From positions 1 through 50,906 of the forward strand of contig SYIF01000134.1 in assembly GCA_005798855.1 (NCBI GenBank): 50,906 nucleotides of DNA. Direction: 5' to 3'. The stretch is from Actinomycetota bacterium. Lineage in GTDB: Bacteria > Actinomycetota > Thermoleophilia > Gaiellales > F1-60-MAGs149. Shown here piece after piece: positions 17,824 through 27,574 of this stretch. The number at the start of each line of letters is the position of its first letter. Position 1 is the first letter of the stretch. The translations under genes and the position numbers were made by a program. The notes below the pieces were generated by a model. The model saw only the letters and a program-made list of their open reading frames with translations. It searched no databases and was not told the DNA's origin.

Positions 17824-19146
17824 ATGGCCGAACAGGAACTCGTCACCAAGGTGTCGACTGCGATTGACGCATTCGCATCCGAAATGATCGACGCCCTCGC
17901 CGAGGTTGTGCGGATTCCCAGTGTCAATCCGAAGTACCCGGGCCAGGTCTACGACGAGGTCGTTGGTGGAGAGGGCGAGGTCAGCAAGGTCTTCGCCCGG
18001 CACTACGAGGCGCTTGGTGCGACTGTCGATCTGTTTGCGATCGAGCCAGGGCGCGAGAATGCTGTCGGCGTCGTCAAGGGCGCTGGCGGTGGACGCTCGC
18101 TGATTTACAATGGTCATGTCGACGTCGTCCCGGTCGGCGATTCCGCCAACTGGACGGGCGGTGATCCGTTTAGCGGCACGATCGACCACGACCGCGTCTG
18201 GGGACGTGGTGCGACCGATATGAAGTCCGGCATCATGGCCCAGGCCTTTGCTGCACGTGCACTGAAGGAGTGCGGGATCTCGCTGAAGGGCGACCTGATC
18301 CTCGAGGCTGTTGTCGGCGAGGAGGTGATGGACCACGAGTGTGGCGTCACCGCGACGATCAAGCGTGGCTACACCGCGGATGCCGCAATTGTCTCGGAGC
18401 CGAGTTCGCCGCCGTCGCCGTTGGCGGTGGTGCCGATCTCGCCGGGGCTCCTCTGGTTTTCGGTGACGGTCTCTGGCAAGTCGTCGCACTCGTCGATGCG
18501 CGGTAACTCGTTCCGTGCCGGTGGCGATGGTGCGAGCGTTGGCGTCAATGCGATCGACAAGGGCGTGCTGATCTTCAATGCACTGCGGCAGCTCGAAGAC
18601 GAGTGGGGTCTCACCAAGCAGCATCCACTGTTCCCGCCCGGGCACTTCACGATCCATCCGGGTGTCGTCGTTGGCGGTCCACATGGCGTGATGGTGCCGT
18701 TCTTTCTGAGTGAGTTTATGACGATCGACTATTGCGTCTGGTATTCGCCGGATGACAATCCCGAGGACGTCAAGAAGGAAATCGACCTCCATATCCATCG
18801 CGCAGCTCAACTCGACACGTGGCTGCGAGAGCATCCGCCAGTCGTTGACTGGAAGATGAACTGGCCGGCCAACACGCCGGATGCCGAGGAGATTACTGGC
18901 ATCACGGTGAAGGCGCACGAGCAGGCCGCGGTCGGGTCGCGCTTCGCTGGCACGCCCGACATCGTTGGGTTTGCCGCGGTCGAGGATGCGACGTGGTTGA
19001 CGCTCGGTGGCGTGCCCGCAATCTCGTATGGGCCGGGCGATCTGCGCGTCGCCCATGCGGATGACGAGTACGTGATGATCGACGAAGTAGTGACGGCCTG
19101 CAAGACCTTTGCGGTGGCTGCCATGGATTGGTGCGGGGTAGCCTGA
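17824..19146 (+). CDS. M20 family metallopeptidase (ArgE/DapE deacylase)
   Basis: YNGHVDVVPVG...WGRGATDMKSG...AVVGEEVMDHECG. Confidence 0.92.
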   Translation: MAEQELVTKVSTAIDAFASEMIDALAEVVRIPSVNPKYPGQVYDEVVGGEGEVSKVFARHYEALGATVDLFAIEPGRENAVGVVKGAGGGRSLIYNGHVDVVPVGDSANWTGGDPFSGTIDHDRVWGRGATDMKSGIMAQAFAARALKECGISLKGDLILEAVVGEEVMDHECGVTATIKRGYTADAAIVSEPSSPPSPLAVVPISPGLLWFSVTVSGKSSHSSMRGNSFRAGGDGASVGVNAIDKGVLIFNALRQLEDEWGLTKQHPLFPPGHFTIHPGVVVGGPHGVMVPFFLSEFMTIDYCVWYSPDDNPEDVKKEIDLHIHRAAQLDTWLREHPPVVDWKMNWPANTPDAEEITGITVKAHEQAAVGSRFAGTPDIVGFAAVEDATWLTLGGVPAISYGPGDLRVAHADDEYVMIDEVVTACKTFAVAAMDWCGVA

Positions 19147-19183
19147 GTCTGGCCCATGCCAGATCACATCGAAGGGATTCGGC

Positions 19184-20656
19184 ATGAACGCGAACGAGTT
19201 TTCGTATCAGACGACGGCAGAGTTGGCACGGCTGGTCGCGACCAGTGAGGTGACGCCCGTCGAGCTCGTCGAATGTGCAATCGAGCGCATCGAAGAGCGC
19301 AATCCGTCGCTCAACGCCGTCATCTACAAGGGCTATGACACGGCGCGCGCCGAGGCGAAGGTAGCCGAGGCTGCCGTCCGCGATGGAGCGCCGCTTGGTG
19401 TCTTGCATGGTGTGCCGACGCTGATGAAGGATCTCTTCGACTTCAAGCCGGGTTGGAAGTCCACGATGGGTGGCATCCCCGCGCTCAAGGATCTCGTGAT
19501 CGACGCCTATTGCGTCTGGGCTGAGCGCGTCGAAGCCGCTGGTGGCATCATCGTCGGCAAGACGAATAGTCCCGTGATGGGCTACCGCGGCGTCACCGAC
19601 AACCCGTTGTTCGGTGCCACGTGTAACCCCTTCGATACGACGCGTAACCCAGGCGGCTCGTCCGGCGGCAGCGCTGCGGCGGTGGCTGATGGTCTGGTCT
19701 CGTTCGCCGAGGGGACCGACGGGGGTGGCTCGATTCGTATCCCATCCGCCTGGTGTGGCACCTACGGCTACAAGGCGTCGTTCGGTCGGGTGCCGCTCGT
19801 GATGCGCCCGAATGCCTTTGCTGGGACGCAGCCAACGATCGTCGAGGGTCCGATTACCCGCACGGTTGAGGATGCCGCGCTCGTGATGACTGCGCTTGGC
19901 GGTTTCGACGGGCGCGATCCGTATAGCTCGCGCGAGACCGTCGACTACTTGGGAGCGCTTAACCAGTCGATCGAGGGCATGCGTATTGCCTACAGCCCCG
20001 ACCTGGACGTGTTTCCAATCGATCCACGCGTCGCCTCAACCGTCGCCACTGCCGTCAAGATCTTCGAGGAGGCTGGCGCGCATGTCGAAGAGGTCAAGCT
20101 TGGCCTCTCGATCGATCAGCTCGAATTGGCGCGCCTGTGGTGCCGCATGATCATGCCGCTCAACATCGCCGGCCTCGACGCCTTTGCGGCGGGTGGGCTC
20201 GACCTGATGGAGGGCGACAACTTGCCGCCCGTCTATCGCGAGTGGGTCGAGACCTGCCGCACCATGGGCCTCGCCGATCTGCAACGCGATAACGTCATGC
20301 GCACTGAGGTCTTCGACGCGATCCAGGGTGTCTTTGCCAACCACGACATGCTTGTCACACCGACGCTGTCGGCAATGCCACCGCTCAATCAGCCTGGCGG
20401 CGACACGATGGGTCCGTGCGAGGTCAACGGTGTTGCAATTGATTCGAGCATCGGGTTCTGCCTGACGTACATCACGAACTTCTCGCATCACCCGTCGGCG
20501 TCGATTCCGGCCGGATTGTCCGAAGGGTTGCCGGTTGGCATGCAGCTGATTGGGCCGTCCGGGGACGATTCGGCGGTACTCGCAGCGAGTGCAGCCTACG
20601 AGCGCCTCCGCCCGTGGCTCGACACGTATGAGATTTGCCGTCAGCGGCCGATCTAG
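19184..20656 (+). CDS. Amidase (amidase signature family)
   Basis: GVPTLMKDLFDFKPGWKSTMG; NPFDTTRNPGGSSGGSAAAVADGLVSFAEGTDGGGSIRIPS. Confidence 0.95.
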   Translation: MNANEFSYQTTAELARLVATSEVTPVELVECAIERIEERNPSLNAVIYKGYDTARAEAKVAEAAVRDGAPLGVLHGVPTLMKDLFDFKPGWKSTMGGIPALKDLVIDAYCVWAERVEAAGGIIVGKTNSPVMGYRGVTDNPLFGATCNPFDTTRNPGGSSGGSAAAVADGLVSFAEGTDGGGSIRIPSAWCGTYGYKASFGRVPLVMRPNAFAGTQPTIVEGPITRTVEDAALVMTALGGFDGRDPYSSRETVDYLGALNQSIEGMRIAYSPDLDVFPIDPRVASTVATAVKIFEEAGAHVEEVKLGLSIDQLELARLWCRMIMPLNIAGLDAFAAGGLDLMEGDNLPPVYREWVETCRTMGLADLQRDNVMRTEVFDAIQGVFANHDMLVTPTLSAMPPLNQPGGDTMGPCEVNGVAIDSSIGFCLTYITNFSHHPSASIPAGLSEGLPVGMQLIGPSGDDSAVLAASAAYERLRPWLDTYEICRQRPI

Positions 20657-20680
20657 TCTCGCTGCGCGACGCGGCTCGCG

Positions 20681-21484
20681 CTAAATCCCGAGTCCGTCCC
20701 AATAGGCCTTCGAGCGGCGTGCTTCGGTGATGCACTCCTCGAAGGGGGGCCAGTTGTAATCCGTAAACTCGATCTCCATCGAGACGGGTCCCGCATAGCC
20801 GGCGTCATCGAGCGTGTGCAGGATGCGCGGAATGTCAATCTCGCCGTCACCAAGGGGCGGGAAGTCGGCAATGCCCTTGCCGCCGCGCTTGTCCTTCAGA
20901 TGGACATGGCCAAGGTGGGGAAGGGCCAACACGATGTCCTCTTCAGGAATCGCCTCGGTGTAGTAGATGACGTTGCCTGGGTCGTAGTTGATGCCGACCC
21001 ACGGATTGTCGATCTGGGCGAGGATCTCGCGTCCGATCTCGGCGGTGGGCAGCAGGTTTGAGTCGGTCTCGATGCAGAGTCGAATTCCCGCCTCCTCGGC
21101 CTCTTCGGCGATGGCGCGCACGTTCGTGATAAACGCGGCGACCTCCTCGGGCGTTTCGGCGTCGCCGGTAAACGTATTGAGCACACTGATGCCGAGCTCT
21201 TTGCCAGCCCGCAGCACGTTCGTCAGGCGCTGACGCCCGATCTCGAGATGGAGTGGTGCGTGTCCACTCATCGAGATGCAGTTGAGACCGTACTGATCGA
21301 GCAGGCGCTGACAGTTCGCAATCTCAGCCGGGCCAAGATTGTCGGGGTCGAGGTGCTCAAGGAAATCCTTGACGGCGCCAATCTCGACGTTCTTGAAACC
21401 CGCTTCCGAGAGGCCCTGAAGCGCCTGTTCAAGCGTGTAGGGCAAGAAGATGATCGACGAGCCGGTCTGAGTCCAAGCAGCCAT
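20681..21484 (-). CDS. Sugar phosphate isomerase/epimerase (TIM barrel)
   Basis: LSEAGFKNVEIGAV, LCIETDSNLLPTAEIGREILAQIDNPWVGINYDPGN, VHLKDKRGGKGIADFPPLGDGEID. Confidence 0.9.
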   Translation of the reverse strand: MAAWTQTGSSIIFLPYTLEQALQGLSEAGFKNVEIGAVKDFLEHLDPDNLGPAEIANCQRLLDQYGLNCISMSGHAPLHLEIGRQRLTNVLRAGKELGISVLNTFTGDAETPEEVAAFITNVRAIAEEAEEAGIRLCIETDSNLLPTAEIGREILAQIDNPWVGINYDPGNVIYYTEAIPEEDIVLALPHLGHVHLKDKRGGKGIADFPPLGDGEIDIPRILHTLDDAGYAGPVSMEIEFTDYNWPPFEECITEARRSKAYWDGLGI

Positions 21485-22815
21485 CACGAGTCTCCAGTGG
21501 TGGTTCCACACCAGTCAAGTACGGCAAGGGCAAGCGCCTTAGCCGAGAGAGTGAGTTCATCGACGAGCACAAATTCGTTCATGCCGTGCGCGATCCGCAG
21601 CTCGCCCGGGCCATAGACAACTGCCGGAATGCCCTCGCGCTGATAGAACGTCGCATCGCACGCTGCGCCAAAGTTGGAGGGGTAGTCGGGCGTCGGGTCG
21701 GGCTGTCGCGTACCGGAGATCTCGGCGTGCGCGGCGACCATCGTCTGGGTAATCGACGCCGACCAGGGCTGCTCATAGCCCTGCCAGGAGAGGTGCCACG
21801 TCAATTCGGGCGGGTTTTCGCGCAGCCACGGGTCGAGCTGGGCTGCATGGTGAACCTGGGCCGCGATTTGGGTCTTGATCAGCTCGGGATCGATCGATGG
21901 GCTATGCCACGCGACGTACTCCACGCGGGCGCGGTCGGCCAGCGAGGCGGGGAACGGCATTCCAGCATCGGCGTGGAGCACGTTGGGTCCGATCGTGAAC
22001 CACCCGTGGGAAAAATCGGGGTGACGCATGTCAACGCTCCACTCAGCCTCGAGCTGCTGGAGGGCTTGCACGAGTGGGATCACCTTCTCGACGGCATTGA
22101 CACCAATCGATGCGCCTGGTCCACCGGGGCGCGTTGCCAGCGGGCGATTACCGCAGTGGGTGGCCTTGCCGACGATGGAGAGGGTAAACACGAGTGCGCT
22201 CGGAGCGACCGAGTTGATGCTGAGCGGGTACGGAATCGACGAAGGCTCCGTGACGATCGCACCGTCGGTGCGGTTGCCTGCGCGAATCACGGCGGAGGTT
22301 CCAAGATCGTGCTCCATCATCTCCTCGCCGATCACCGAGTGGAGATGTAGATCGCCGGCGAGCTGCACACCACAGTCTTCGAGCGCTTGGACGACAGTCC
22401 ACATGGCGGCGCCAGAGCCCTTCATGTCGGTCGAGCCAATGCCGTAGAGGCGACCATCGATGACCTGGGGATCCCACGGATTGCCGGTGACCCAGCCTGC
22501 CGGCTCGACGGGGGAGACGGTATCGACGTGTCCGTTGAGTGCGAGCGAACGACCACCGCCTGTGCCTTTGCGAATGCCCACGAGGTTCGAGCGCTGAGCA
22601 TCCTCCGCCACTCGACTGACTGTTAGCCCTGCCGCCCGGTACGACTCTTCGAGCAGATCGTTGACCTTTGTCTCGCCGCCAATCACCTCGTCGTGGACGA
22701 CGCCGGGCAGCGTGGGGTTACGCGAGTCAATGCGCACCATCGCCTGCGTCAGCGCGATTGTCTCCGACGCCAATTCCTCAATTCGACGGACGACTGCAGC
22801 TTCGATGTCATTCAC
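21484..22815 (-). CDS. M20 family metallopeptidase (ArgE/DapE deacylase), GTG start
   Basis: LNGHVDTVSPVE...GIGSTDMKGSG...SVIGEEMMEHDLG. Confidence 0.92.
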   Translation of the reverse strand: MNDIEAAVVRRIEELASETIALTQAMVRIDSRNPTLPGVVHDEVIGGETKVNDLLEESYRAAGLTVSRVAEDAQRSNLVGIRKGTGGGRSLALNGHVDTVSPVEPAGWVTGNPWDPQVIDGRLYGIGSTDMKGSGAAMWTVVQALEDCGVQLAGDLHLHSVIGEEMMEHDLGTSAVIRAGNRTDGAIVTEPSSIPYPLSINSVAPSALVFTLSIVGKATHCGNRPLATRPGGPGASIGVNAVEKVIPLVQALQQLEAEWSVDMRHPDFSHGWFTIGPNVLHADAGMPFPASLADRARVEYVAWHSPSIDPELIKTQIAAQVHHAAQLDPWLRENPPELTWHLSWQGYEQPWSASITQTMVAAHAEISGTRQPDPTPDYPSNFGAACDATFYQREGIPAVVYGPGELRIAHGMNEFVLVDELTLSAKALALAVLDWCGTTTGDS

Positions 22816-22899
22816 GTTTTGCCCCTCACGATCGCTACCTGATGACTCTAAACCACGCCGATCGCAGATGGAAGGGCGCGTTTCTGAGGTGTGTCGTGG

Positions 22900-23205
22900 C
22901 TATGCGGGCAGTACGCCTTCGAGGATCACGAAGTCGAACGCTGCGATGTCTTTACGCAGCGCTATGGCCGTTTGGTAGGCCTCGGAGTGATAACACTCAA
23001 CCGCGGCGGCATAGCTCTCAAACTCGATCACGACGGTCGCGTCTCGCCCGGAGCCCTCTGCCTGTTCAAACTGCCCACCCATTGCCAGCACCTTCGGCGA
23101 GTAGGCGGCGAGTGCAGGCCCTGCTGCAGCCCTGTAGTTCTCAAATTCCACCGCGTCAAACACGGTGTTGTGGACGACCCAGTAACCCTTTGCGATATCA
23201 GTCAT
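22900..23205 (-). CDS. DUF1330 domain-containing protein
   Basis: GYWVVHNTVFDAVEFENYRAAAGPALAAYSPKVLAMGGQFEQAEG...RDATVVIEFES. Confidence 0.85.
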   Translation of the reverse strand: MTDIAKGYWVVHNTVFDAVEFENYRAAAGPALAAYSPKVLAMGGQFEQAEGSGRDATVVIEFESYAAAVECYHSEAYQTAIALRKDIAAFDFVILEGVLPA

Positions 23206-23211
23206 GGCGCG

Positions 23212-23217
23212 AGTATA
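23212..23217 (-). promoter_or_regulatory. Candidate -10 TATACT, 6 nt upstream of ATG 23205 (leaderless)
   Basis: TATACT-CGCGCC-ATG. Confidence 0.5.
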
Positions 23218-23241
23218 GACACCCGTCTGAATGCTCGACAG

Positions 23242-23292
23242 CCTCGATCAACTTTGCATAGGGGCCTGACCCCAAAGCAAAGTTGATCGAGG
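23242..23292. repeat. 39-bp repeat copy B (23248-23286) inside a longer perfect inverted repeat CCTCGATCAACTTTGC...GCAAAGTTGATCGAGG
   Basis: 16-bp perfect arms, inner GGGG/CCCC stem; 39-bp core identical to 9353-9391. Confidence 0.9.
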
Positions 23293-23304
23293 CGGGGAGA
23301 CGGG

Positions 23305-23586
23305 CTAGATCCCGAGGATCTGAGCCTTCTTGGCCGAGAATTCGTCTTCGGTCAGGATGCCCTGATCACGCAGTTTGGCCAGCGCTTCGAGCTGAGCCGT
23401 AAGGTCGTCCGCTGGGGCTGCTGCGGGAGCGGCCTCCTGAACGGGAGCGGCCTGCTCCGCACTGGCGGCATTCTGCGCCGCGTCCTTCTGCTGCTGCTTG
23501 TTCGAGACCGCGTTGGCGGTACCAACCACAACTGCGGTGCGCGCCATGGCGCCCACCAAGCCGGGTCCTCGTCGTCGTCCCATCAT
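23305..23586 (-). CDS. SHOCT domain-containing small protein
   Basis: C-terminal DDLTAQLEALAKLRDQGILTEDEFSAKKAQILGI. Confidence 0.85.
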   Translation of the reverse strand: MMGRRRGPGLVGAMARTAVVVGTANAVSNKQQQKDAAQNAASAEQAAPVQEAAPAAAPADDLTAQLEALAKLRDQGILTEDEFSAKKAQILGI

Positions 23587-23599
23587 GGTGCTGTTCCTC

Positions 23600-24016
23600 C
23601 TACGCGTTTTCGACCGCGGCAAAGGCAGCCGCGACGATGGATTCGGGGATGTACTCACGAGCGACGACGAAGCCGCCGGAGTCTTCGATGGCGCTGGAAA
23701 GGCGCTTGGCCCAGGTGTGCTCCCAGACGATGATCGCGGCGGACGAGCCGGGTGCGACCTCTTCGGCCAGCAGGTGAATGTCTTCGGCGCTGAGCAGGTC
23801 GACGGGATCGTCGTGGAATCCGGCAAACTCCGGTGCGTGGATGCTGGCGTCCTCGATTTCGAACCAGGCCATGCTCCCGTCCTCACCCTTGGTGACGAAG
23901 GCGAGATCGAGCACGCGGATCGTGTCGTTGTCCATCAATTCTCGGAGGGCTGGGGCGATCTGACCATTAAATTGGCTTCCCGGAAACGAGAAGACGGCGA
24001 TTTCTACGGGGCTCAC
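23600..24016 (-). CDS. DUF6325-like conserved protein
   Basis: VSPVEIAVFSFPGSQFNGQIAPALRELMDNDTIRVLDLAFVTKGEDGS; GTG start at 24016 behind GGGAG chosen. Confidence 0.7.
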   Translation of the reverse strand: MSPVEIAVFSFPGSQFNGQIAPALRELMDNDTIRVLDLAFVTKGEDGSMAWFEIEDASIHAPEFAGFHDDPVDLLSAEDIHLLAEEVAPGSSAAIIVWEHTWAKRLSSAIEDSGGFVVAREYIPESIVAAAFAAVENA

Positions 24017-24114
24017 AGGCACTCCCAAGTCGGCGTTACTCCATAAACTATAGCCATTGCTTGATGGTGAGGATGGACTCGCTACCGGTCCGATGCACGT
24101 GTGCCGCGGATCTC

Positions 24115-24747
24115 TTAGAGGTTGTTCTCGTAATCGTCAGATACAAACGCTTCGACGGCCGCCTCGTCGAGCTCGCTCAGAGCGATGTGGTCGCTCCAGA
24201 CCTGCGCGGGGCGCGGCAGAGCGTCGGTGCTTGGCCACTGCTCAGGCTTCCAGAGGCCCGAGCGCATAAATGCTTTTGCACAGTGCTGAAACACACACTC
24301 GACCGTGACGCCGATACCGATTTCGGCTGGCTTGCCACCCGTTTCGAGGCCTTCTAACAGGGCGGCGTCGCTTGTCACACAGGCGCGACCACGAATCCGC
24401 AGCGTCTCGCTGCGGCCCGGGATGACAAAGAGGATTGCGACGTCGCCGCCACCAACGATGCGGTGGAGAATGTCGATCGTCTTATTGCCCGCAGCATCGG
24501 GGATCACCAGTCGGTTGCGGTCAAGCACGCGGACGAAGCCAACCGGGCCGCCGCGCGGCGAAACGTCGGTGCCATCAGCATCACTGGCGGCGATCACCAG
24601 AAACGGCGAGTGGGCGATCAGGGTCTGGCAGTGCTGATCAAGATGATCGATCGCCTTCTGTTGAACCGCATCGTTCGGCGGGCCGTAGATAGCCTCGAGG
24701 TCGGCGATCGAGGTGATTAGGCTCGGAAACTCCGGTGGCGTTGGCAT
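24115..24747 (-). CDS. Pyridoxamine 5'-phosphate oxidase-like FMN-binding protein
   Basis: CQTLIAHSPFLVIAASDADGTDVSPRGGPVGFVRVLDRNRLVIPDAAGNKTIDILHRIV. Confidence 0.88.
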   Translation of the reverse strand: MPTPPEFPSLITSIADLEAIYGPPNDAVQQKAIDHLDQHCQTLIAHSPFLVIAASDADGTDVSPRGGPVGFVRVLDRNRLVIPDAAGNKTIDILHRIVGGGDVAILFVIPGRSETLRIRGRACVTSDAALLEGLETGGKPAEIGIGVTVECVFQHCAKAFMRSGLWKPEQWPSTDALPRPAQVWSDHIALSELDEAAVEAFVSDDYENNL

Positions 24748-24753
24748 GCGTCG

Positions 24754-24759
24754 ATGTTA
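24754..24759 (-). promoter_or_regulatory. Candidate -10 TAACAT, 6 nt upstream of ATG 24747 (leaderless)
   Basis: TAACAT-CGACGC-ATG. Confidence 0.45.
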
Positions 24760-26064
24760 GCGGTTTGGCGCGTGCAAATCCGGCTCGATTGGACTCACAG
24801 TCGAGCGGGCATCGCGACGATCAGCGGCGAGGCGGATGCCGAGGCCGATCACGGCGCCAAGAATCGCGAATGGTGCGATCGCACTACCCGAGCCGCCAAT
24901 CAACAGCGCACCGAGGAGTGCCGACGTTGCCGGCAACTTGATCATCGCCGCGGTTGCCGCAGCAATGCCCGCTGCAGCGAGCGCACTGACGGAGACATCG
25001 GGCAGAAGCAACGCACCGCCAACGGCAACAGCGACGCCGAGGAAGGTGGCAGGGAAGATCGGTCCACCACGAAAGCCACCGCCGAGCGCAACGGTGTACG
25101 CGATCGCTTTAAAGATCAGGATGGCGAGCACGGTAATGACCGATGTCTCCGTGATCAGCCCGGCCATCCCATACTCGCCGCTGAAGAGGATCTGGTCGAT
25201 CTCGACGTCGAAGCCAAGCATCGCGGCGGTGAGCGCGGCGGCGGTCACGAGTGCGCCGATGTAGAGCGCGGGTACCGGTCTGCGTTCGGCGATTCGGCCA
25301 AACCTCAGGCCGCCCTCGCGTGCGATCAGCGTCACGATTCCTGCGAGGATTGCGACAGCTGCCGCACCAGCAAGATCGCCAACCGCGATGTCGTTGTACG
25401 CCGGCATGCCCGGCACGCCAAGGCTGTGCGTGCCCACGCCGGGAATGCCTCCGATCCCGACCTGCACGAGATAGCTCGCACCGAGCGCAACGAGGACCGG
25501 CAAGATGAGAGCGCTAGGGGCCAGACCGAGTGCCGCAAACTCGAGGATCATGAAGGCGGTGATGAACGGGTTGCCAAAGACGGCGCCGATCGCCGCCGTG
25601 CCACCGAGGAAGGCGCCGGCCTGCTTAGCCTAAGCATTTTTAGAGCGACTCAGCAGGATCAGTCCGAGGGCCGAGCCGAGCACAATCAGCGGCGCCTCCG
25701 GGCCGAGGGCGATACCAAAGACGAGCGACGCGATCGCGGCCAAGAGGATGCTCGGCACGATCCGCAGCGGATTATCGAAGTGGAAGCCCGTCAGTGGCCC
25801 GCTCCCGGTGTGGCCCGGCAGTCGCTGTGCGACCGCCACGAGTGAGGCGCCGATCAGCAGCAGAATTGCTGCCCACCACCACGGTGCCGATGCGTAGCCC
25901 ATTGCATCGGGCAACGACGAGAAGACGAGTGTCTGAAGTTCGTGCACAACCAAGAGAAACGCTGTTGCACCGATTGCGGCGACGATGACGGCGATCAGCA
26001 GCAGTCGACGCATGGCCTTGAGATCGGGTGCGCGTTCGGCGAGGATGGCGGCGTTGTCATTCAT
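24757..26064 (-). pseudogene. ClC-type chloride channel/transporter gene interrupted by a single in-frame TAG (25630-25632)
   Basis: Two ORFs in the same frame (26064-25630 and 25629-24757): LGPEAPLIVLGSALGLILLSRSKNA*AKQAGAFLGGTAAIGAVFGNPFITAFMILEFAALGL. Confidence 0.8.
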
Positions 26065-26176
26065 GGTGCGGATTGTCGCAGGCTGGGGGCGCTGAAGCGG
26101 ATTCGTGTCGATCTTTGGCGCGCTCGGGTGACAGCCCAGAGTCACGCTATGGTGTTTACACGGAAAAAGTCTCTTA

Positions 26177-27574
26177 ATGCACGAGCTCATTATCCAAAGT
26201 GTCAATCCCGCGCAGCTTGACGAGACGGTCGGCGCGGTCGCTGCGGACGATGCCGCTGCCGTTGGTGCCGCCGTTGAGCGTGCCCGAGCTGCGCAGATCG
26301 GCTGGCGCGAGCTGGGCATCATCCGTCGCGGGCGGATACTGCGTGCCTGTGCCGACGAGGTTGCGCGTCGTGCGGAGGATCTCGCACGGCTGATGACGCT
26401 GGAGGAGGGCAAGACGATTGGCGAGGCGCGCGGCGAGCTCGAGGGTGCCGTCGAGACGATGCATTACCACGCTGGCCACGCCCGTGATGCGGATGGGCGT
26501 ACGTTTCCGTCTTCCACGCCGGACGAGCTCGTGCGGACTCTGCGTGTGCCCGTTGGCGTGGTCGCTGCGATCACGCCATGGAACTTTCCTGTTCAGATCC
26601 CTGCGTGGAAGATCGCGCCTGCGCTTCTATGGGGCAATGCTGTCGTCTGGAAGCCGAGCACGGAGACGCCGATGCTTTCGCAGGCGCTCGCTGACGCGCT
26701 TGCTGATGCTGGTCTCCCTGATGGCGTGCTCGAGCTCGTGCTTGGCGACGCCGAGGCTGGGCAGGCGCTTGTTTCCCATTCGGGCGTAGACGCGGTCACC
26801 TTTACCGGCTCTGTCCCGGTTGGGCGCTCGATCGCAGCGATCACGTCTGCCCGTGGCGCCAAGGTGCAGCTCGAGTTGGGTGGCCATAACGCGGCGATCG
26901 TGTGTGGCGATGTCGATCCTGTCTGGGCGGCATCGATTGTGGTTGGGGGTGCGATGGGCGGGACGGGCCAGAAGTGCACGGCCACACGACGCGCGGTCGC
27001 GGTTGGTGACGCGTATGAGCCATTGCTAACGGAGATCGTCAGGCAGACTGAGTCGCTTGTCGTCGGCGACGGCATGGATCCGGCCACGCAGATCGGACCG
27101 CTCGTGTCGGAGCGCGCCAGGGAAGATGTTGCGGCCGCGGTCGACGCTGCGCTCGCTGAGGGGGCACAGATTGCGGCTCAGGCTCAAGCGCCGACGGGCG
27201 GCGCTTACTTCCCACCGACGATCCTGACCGGGGACTCTGGGCTTGCGATCTGTCGTGAGGAGGTCTTCGGCCCGGTGTTGACTGTGCTCGGTGTCGACAC
27301 CGTCGACGATGCGATCGCGCTAGCCAACAGCACGCCGTTTGGATTGTCGGCGACGGTCCTGACACACGACGAGCGCACAATTCGTCGCTGCATTGAGCGG
27401 CTCGATGCCGGTGTGGTCAAGGCCAACGCGCCGACGACCGGCACCGAACTCCATGTGCCCTTTGGTGGCCTCAAGGACTCCACGTACCCGGCGCCACGCG
27501 AGCAGAACGCCGAGACCGTCGTGGACTTTGTGACGTGGACGAAGAGCGCGTACACACGCTTGGTGCCGGAATGA
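26177..27574 (+). CDS. Aldehyde dehydrogenase family protein (NAD(P)+)
   Basis: AITPWNFPVQIPAWKIAPAL, FTGSVPVGRSI, LELGGHNAAIV, GGTGQKCTATRRAV. Confidence 0.94.
   Translation: MHELIIQSVNPAQLDETVGAVAADDAAAVGAAVERARAAQIGWRELGIIRRGRILRACADEVARRAEDLARLMTLEEGKTIGEARGELEGAVETMHYHAGHARDADGRTFPSSTPDELVRTLRVPVGVVAAITPWNFPVQIPAWKIAPALLWGNAVVWKPSTETPMLSQALADALADAGLPDGVLELVLGDAEAGQALVSHSGVDAVTFTGSVPVGRSIAAITSARGAKVQLELGGHNAAIVCGDVDPVWAASIVVGGAMGGTGQKCTATRRAVAVGDAYEPLLTEIVRQTESLVVGDGMDPATQIGPLVSERAREDVAAAVDAALAEGAQIAAQAQAPTGGAYFPPTILTGDSGLAICREEVFGPVLTVLGVDTVDDAIALANSTPFGLSATVLTHDERTIRRCIERLDAGVVKANAPTTGTELHVPFGGLKDSTYPAPREQNAETVVDFVTWTKSAYTRLVPE

Noticed and set aside
17716-19185. 489-aa minus-strand ORF
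   Set aside because: Antisense shadow of the M20 deacylase, which has clear catalytic motifs
9353-23292. 39-bp repeats as CRISPR
   Set aside because: Only two copies, 14 kb apart, no spacer array and no cas genes
24754-25845. 363-aa plus-strand ORF over the ClC gene
   Set aside because: Antisense frame, highly charged low-complexity translation; minus strand encodes the recognisable ClC protein
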